Assembly (NCBI GenBank): GCA_937885735.1
Contig: CALABN010000251.1
Coordinates: 1-6,229, forward strand
Direction of reading: 5' to 3'
Source of the DNA: an uncultured Bacteroidota bacterium
Lineage (GTDB): Bacteria > Bacteroidota > Bacteroidia > Bacteroidales > SZUA-534
Length of the DNA: 6,229 nt
This document shows, piece after piece, positions 6,113 through 6,229 of this stretch. The position numbers and the translations under genes are program-made. Position 1 is the first letter of the stretch; each line of letters opens with the position of its first letter. Under the pieces are notes generated by a model, which ran no database searches, was not told where the DNA came from, and was given only the letters and a program-made list of their open reading frames with translations.

Positions 6113-6143
6113 TTGACAATTGTCGAAAAATGCCGTATTTTTG
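6113..6143 (+). promoter_or_regulatory. Bacteroidetes-type promoter of the right-edge gene
   Basis: A -33 element TTGACAA at 6113 is followed, 20 bases after its TTG, by a perfect -7 element TATTTTTG (6136-6143, TAnnTTTG). This spacing is canonical for the Bacteroidetes primary sigma factor. The following ATG is only 10 bases beyond the -7 element, so the transcript would have an extremely short leader or none. Confidence 0.62.
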
Positions 6144-6153
6144 AAAAAAACAC

Positions 6154-6229
6154 ATGGCAAAATATCACCAGAACCAAGGCAGAAGCATATTTGAAGAAGA
6201 ATGCACCAAACAGGCATTGACAGAAATGG
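6154..6229 (+). CDS. 5' end of a gene, possibly an IS5-like transposase (partial)
   Basis: An open frame starts at ATG 6154 and runs off the window after 25 codons, beginning MAKYHQNQGRSIFEEE. A strong promoter lies directly upstream. The start resembles, from memory, the N-termini of IS5-type transposases in Bacteroidetes (a short basic lead followed by SIFEEE). With 25 residues this remains a suggestion. I cannot define an IS end in the preceding bases. Confidence 0.45.
   Translation, partial: MAKYHQNQGRSIFEEECTKQALTEM

Larger units (their letters stand above)
6016..6153 (+). other. Intergenic region downstream of the XRE gene
   Basis: This stretch of 138 bases contains a direct repeat ACGCCT (around 6029 and 6047), the inverted copy C of the dispersed motif, and the promoter of the next gene. 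I see no strong hairpin plus T-tract, so no terminator for the darTG operon is evident. Confidence 0.45.

Overview
The window looks like an accessory region of a Bacteroidales chromosome (Bacteroides/Prevotella-like). Four things suggest this: a FISUMP-domain surface lipoprotein whose lipobox is followed by an acidic surface-export-like stretch, an IS982-family element, A-rich translation starts, and several exact matches to the Bacteroidetes -7 promoter element TAnnTTTG. The DNA is AT-rich, especially across the toxin gene.

Left part (1-1947, minus strand): a two-gene unit reading leftwards. The downstream gene is an intact 520-aa FISUMP lipoprotein. Five bases upstream of its start lies the last 73 codons of another gene, whose 5' part has been cut off by an insertion sequence. 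Middle (1948-2990): a complete IS982-type element of 1043 bp with 17-bp imperfect terminal inverted repeats and an intact 304-aa DDE transposase. An 11-bp perfect inverted repeat ends next to the transposase start codon. Positions 2991-3262 hold no convincing gene. They contain a G-tract, a promoter-like element, and two interleaved inverted repeats that could fold as an H-type pseudoknot in the leader of the next gene.

Right part (3263-6015, plus strand): a compact three-gene defence/toxin-antitoxin-like cluster. The first gene encodes a 579-aa DarT-type DNA ADP-ribosyltransferase with an unusual N-terminal extension of about 380 residues that begins with a transmembrane helix. The second encodes a 231-aa DarG-type macrodomain protein with a short C-terminal tail carrying a helix-hairpin-helix and ending in a sliding-clamp-motif-like QGSLF. 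The third encodes a 94-aa XRE-family regulator whose start codon overlaps the darG stop. By family knowledge, DarT ADP-ribosylates single-stranded DNA, and DarG removes the mark and restrains DarT; some such pairs protect against phage. The membrane anchor, the reduced DarG and the coupled regulator make this an atypical, possibly undescribed DarTG variant.

The right edge (6113-6229) has a good Bacteroidetes promoter and the first 25 codons of another gene, perhaps an IS5-like transposase. A 21-bp degenerate motif containing TTTATAGAAC occurs near the left edge, just upstream of darT, and (inverted) downstream of the XRE gene.
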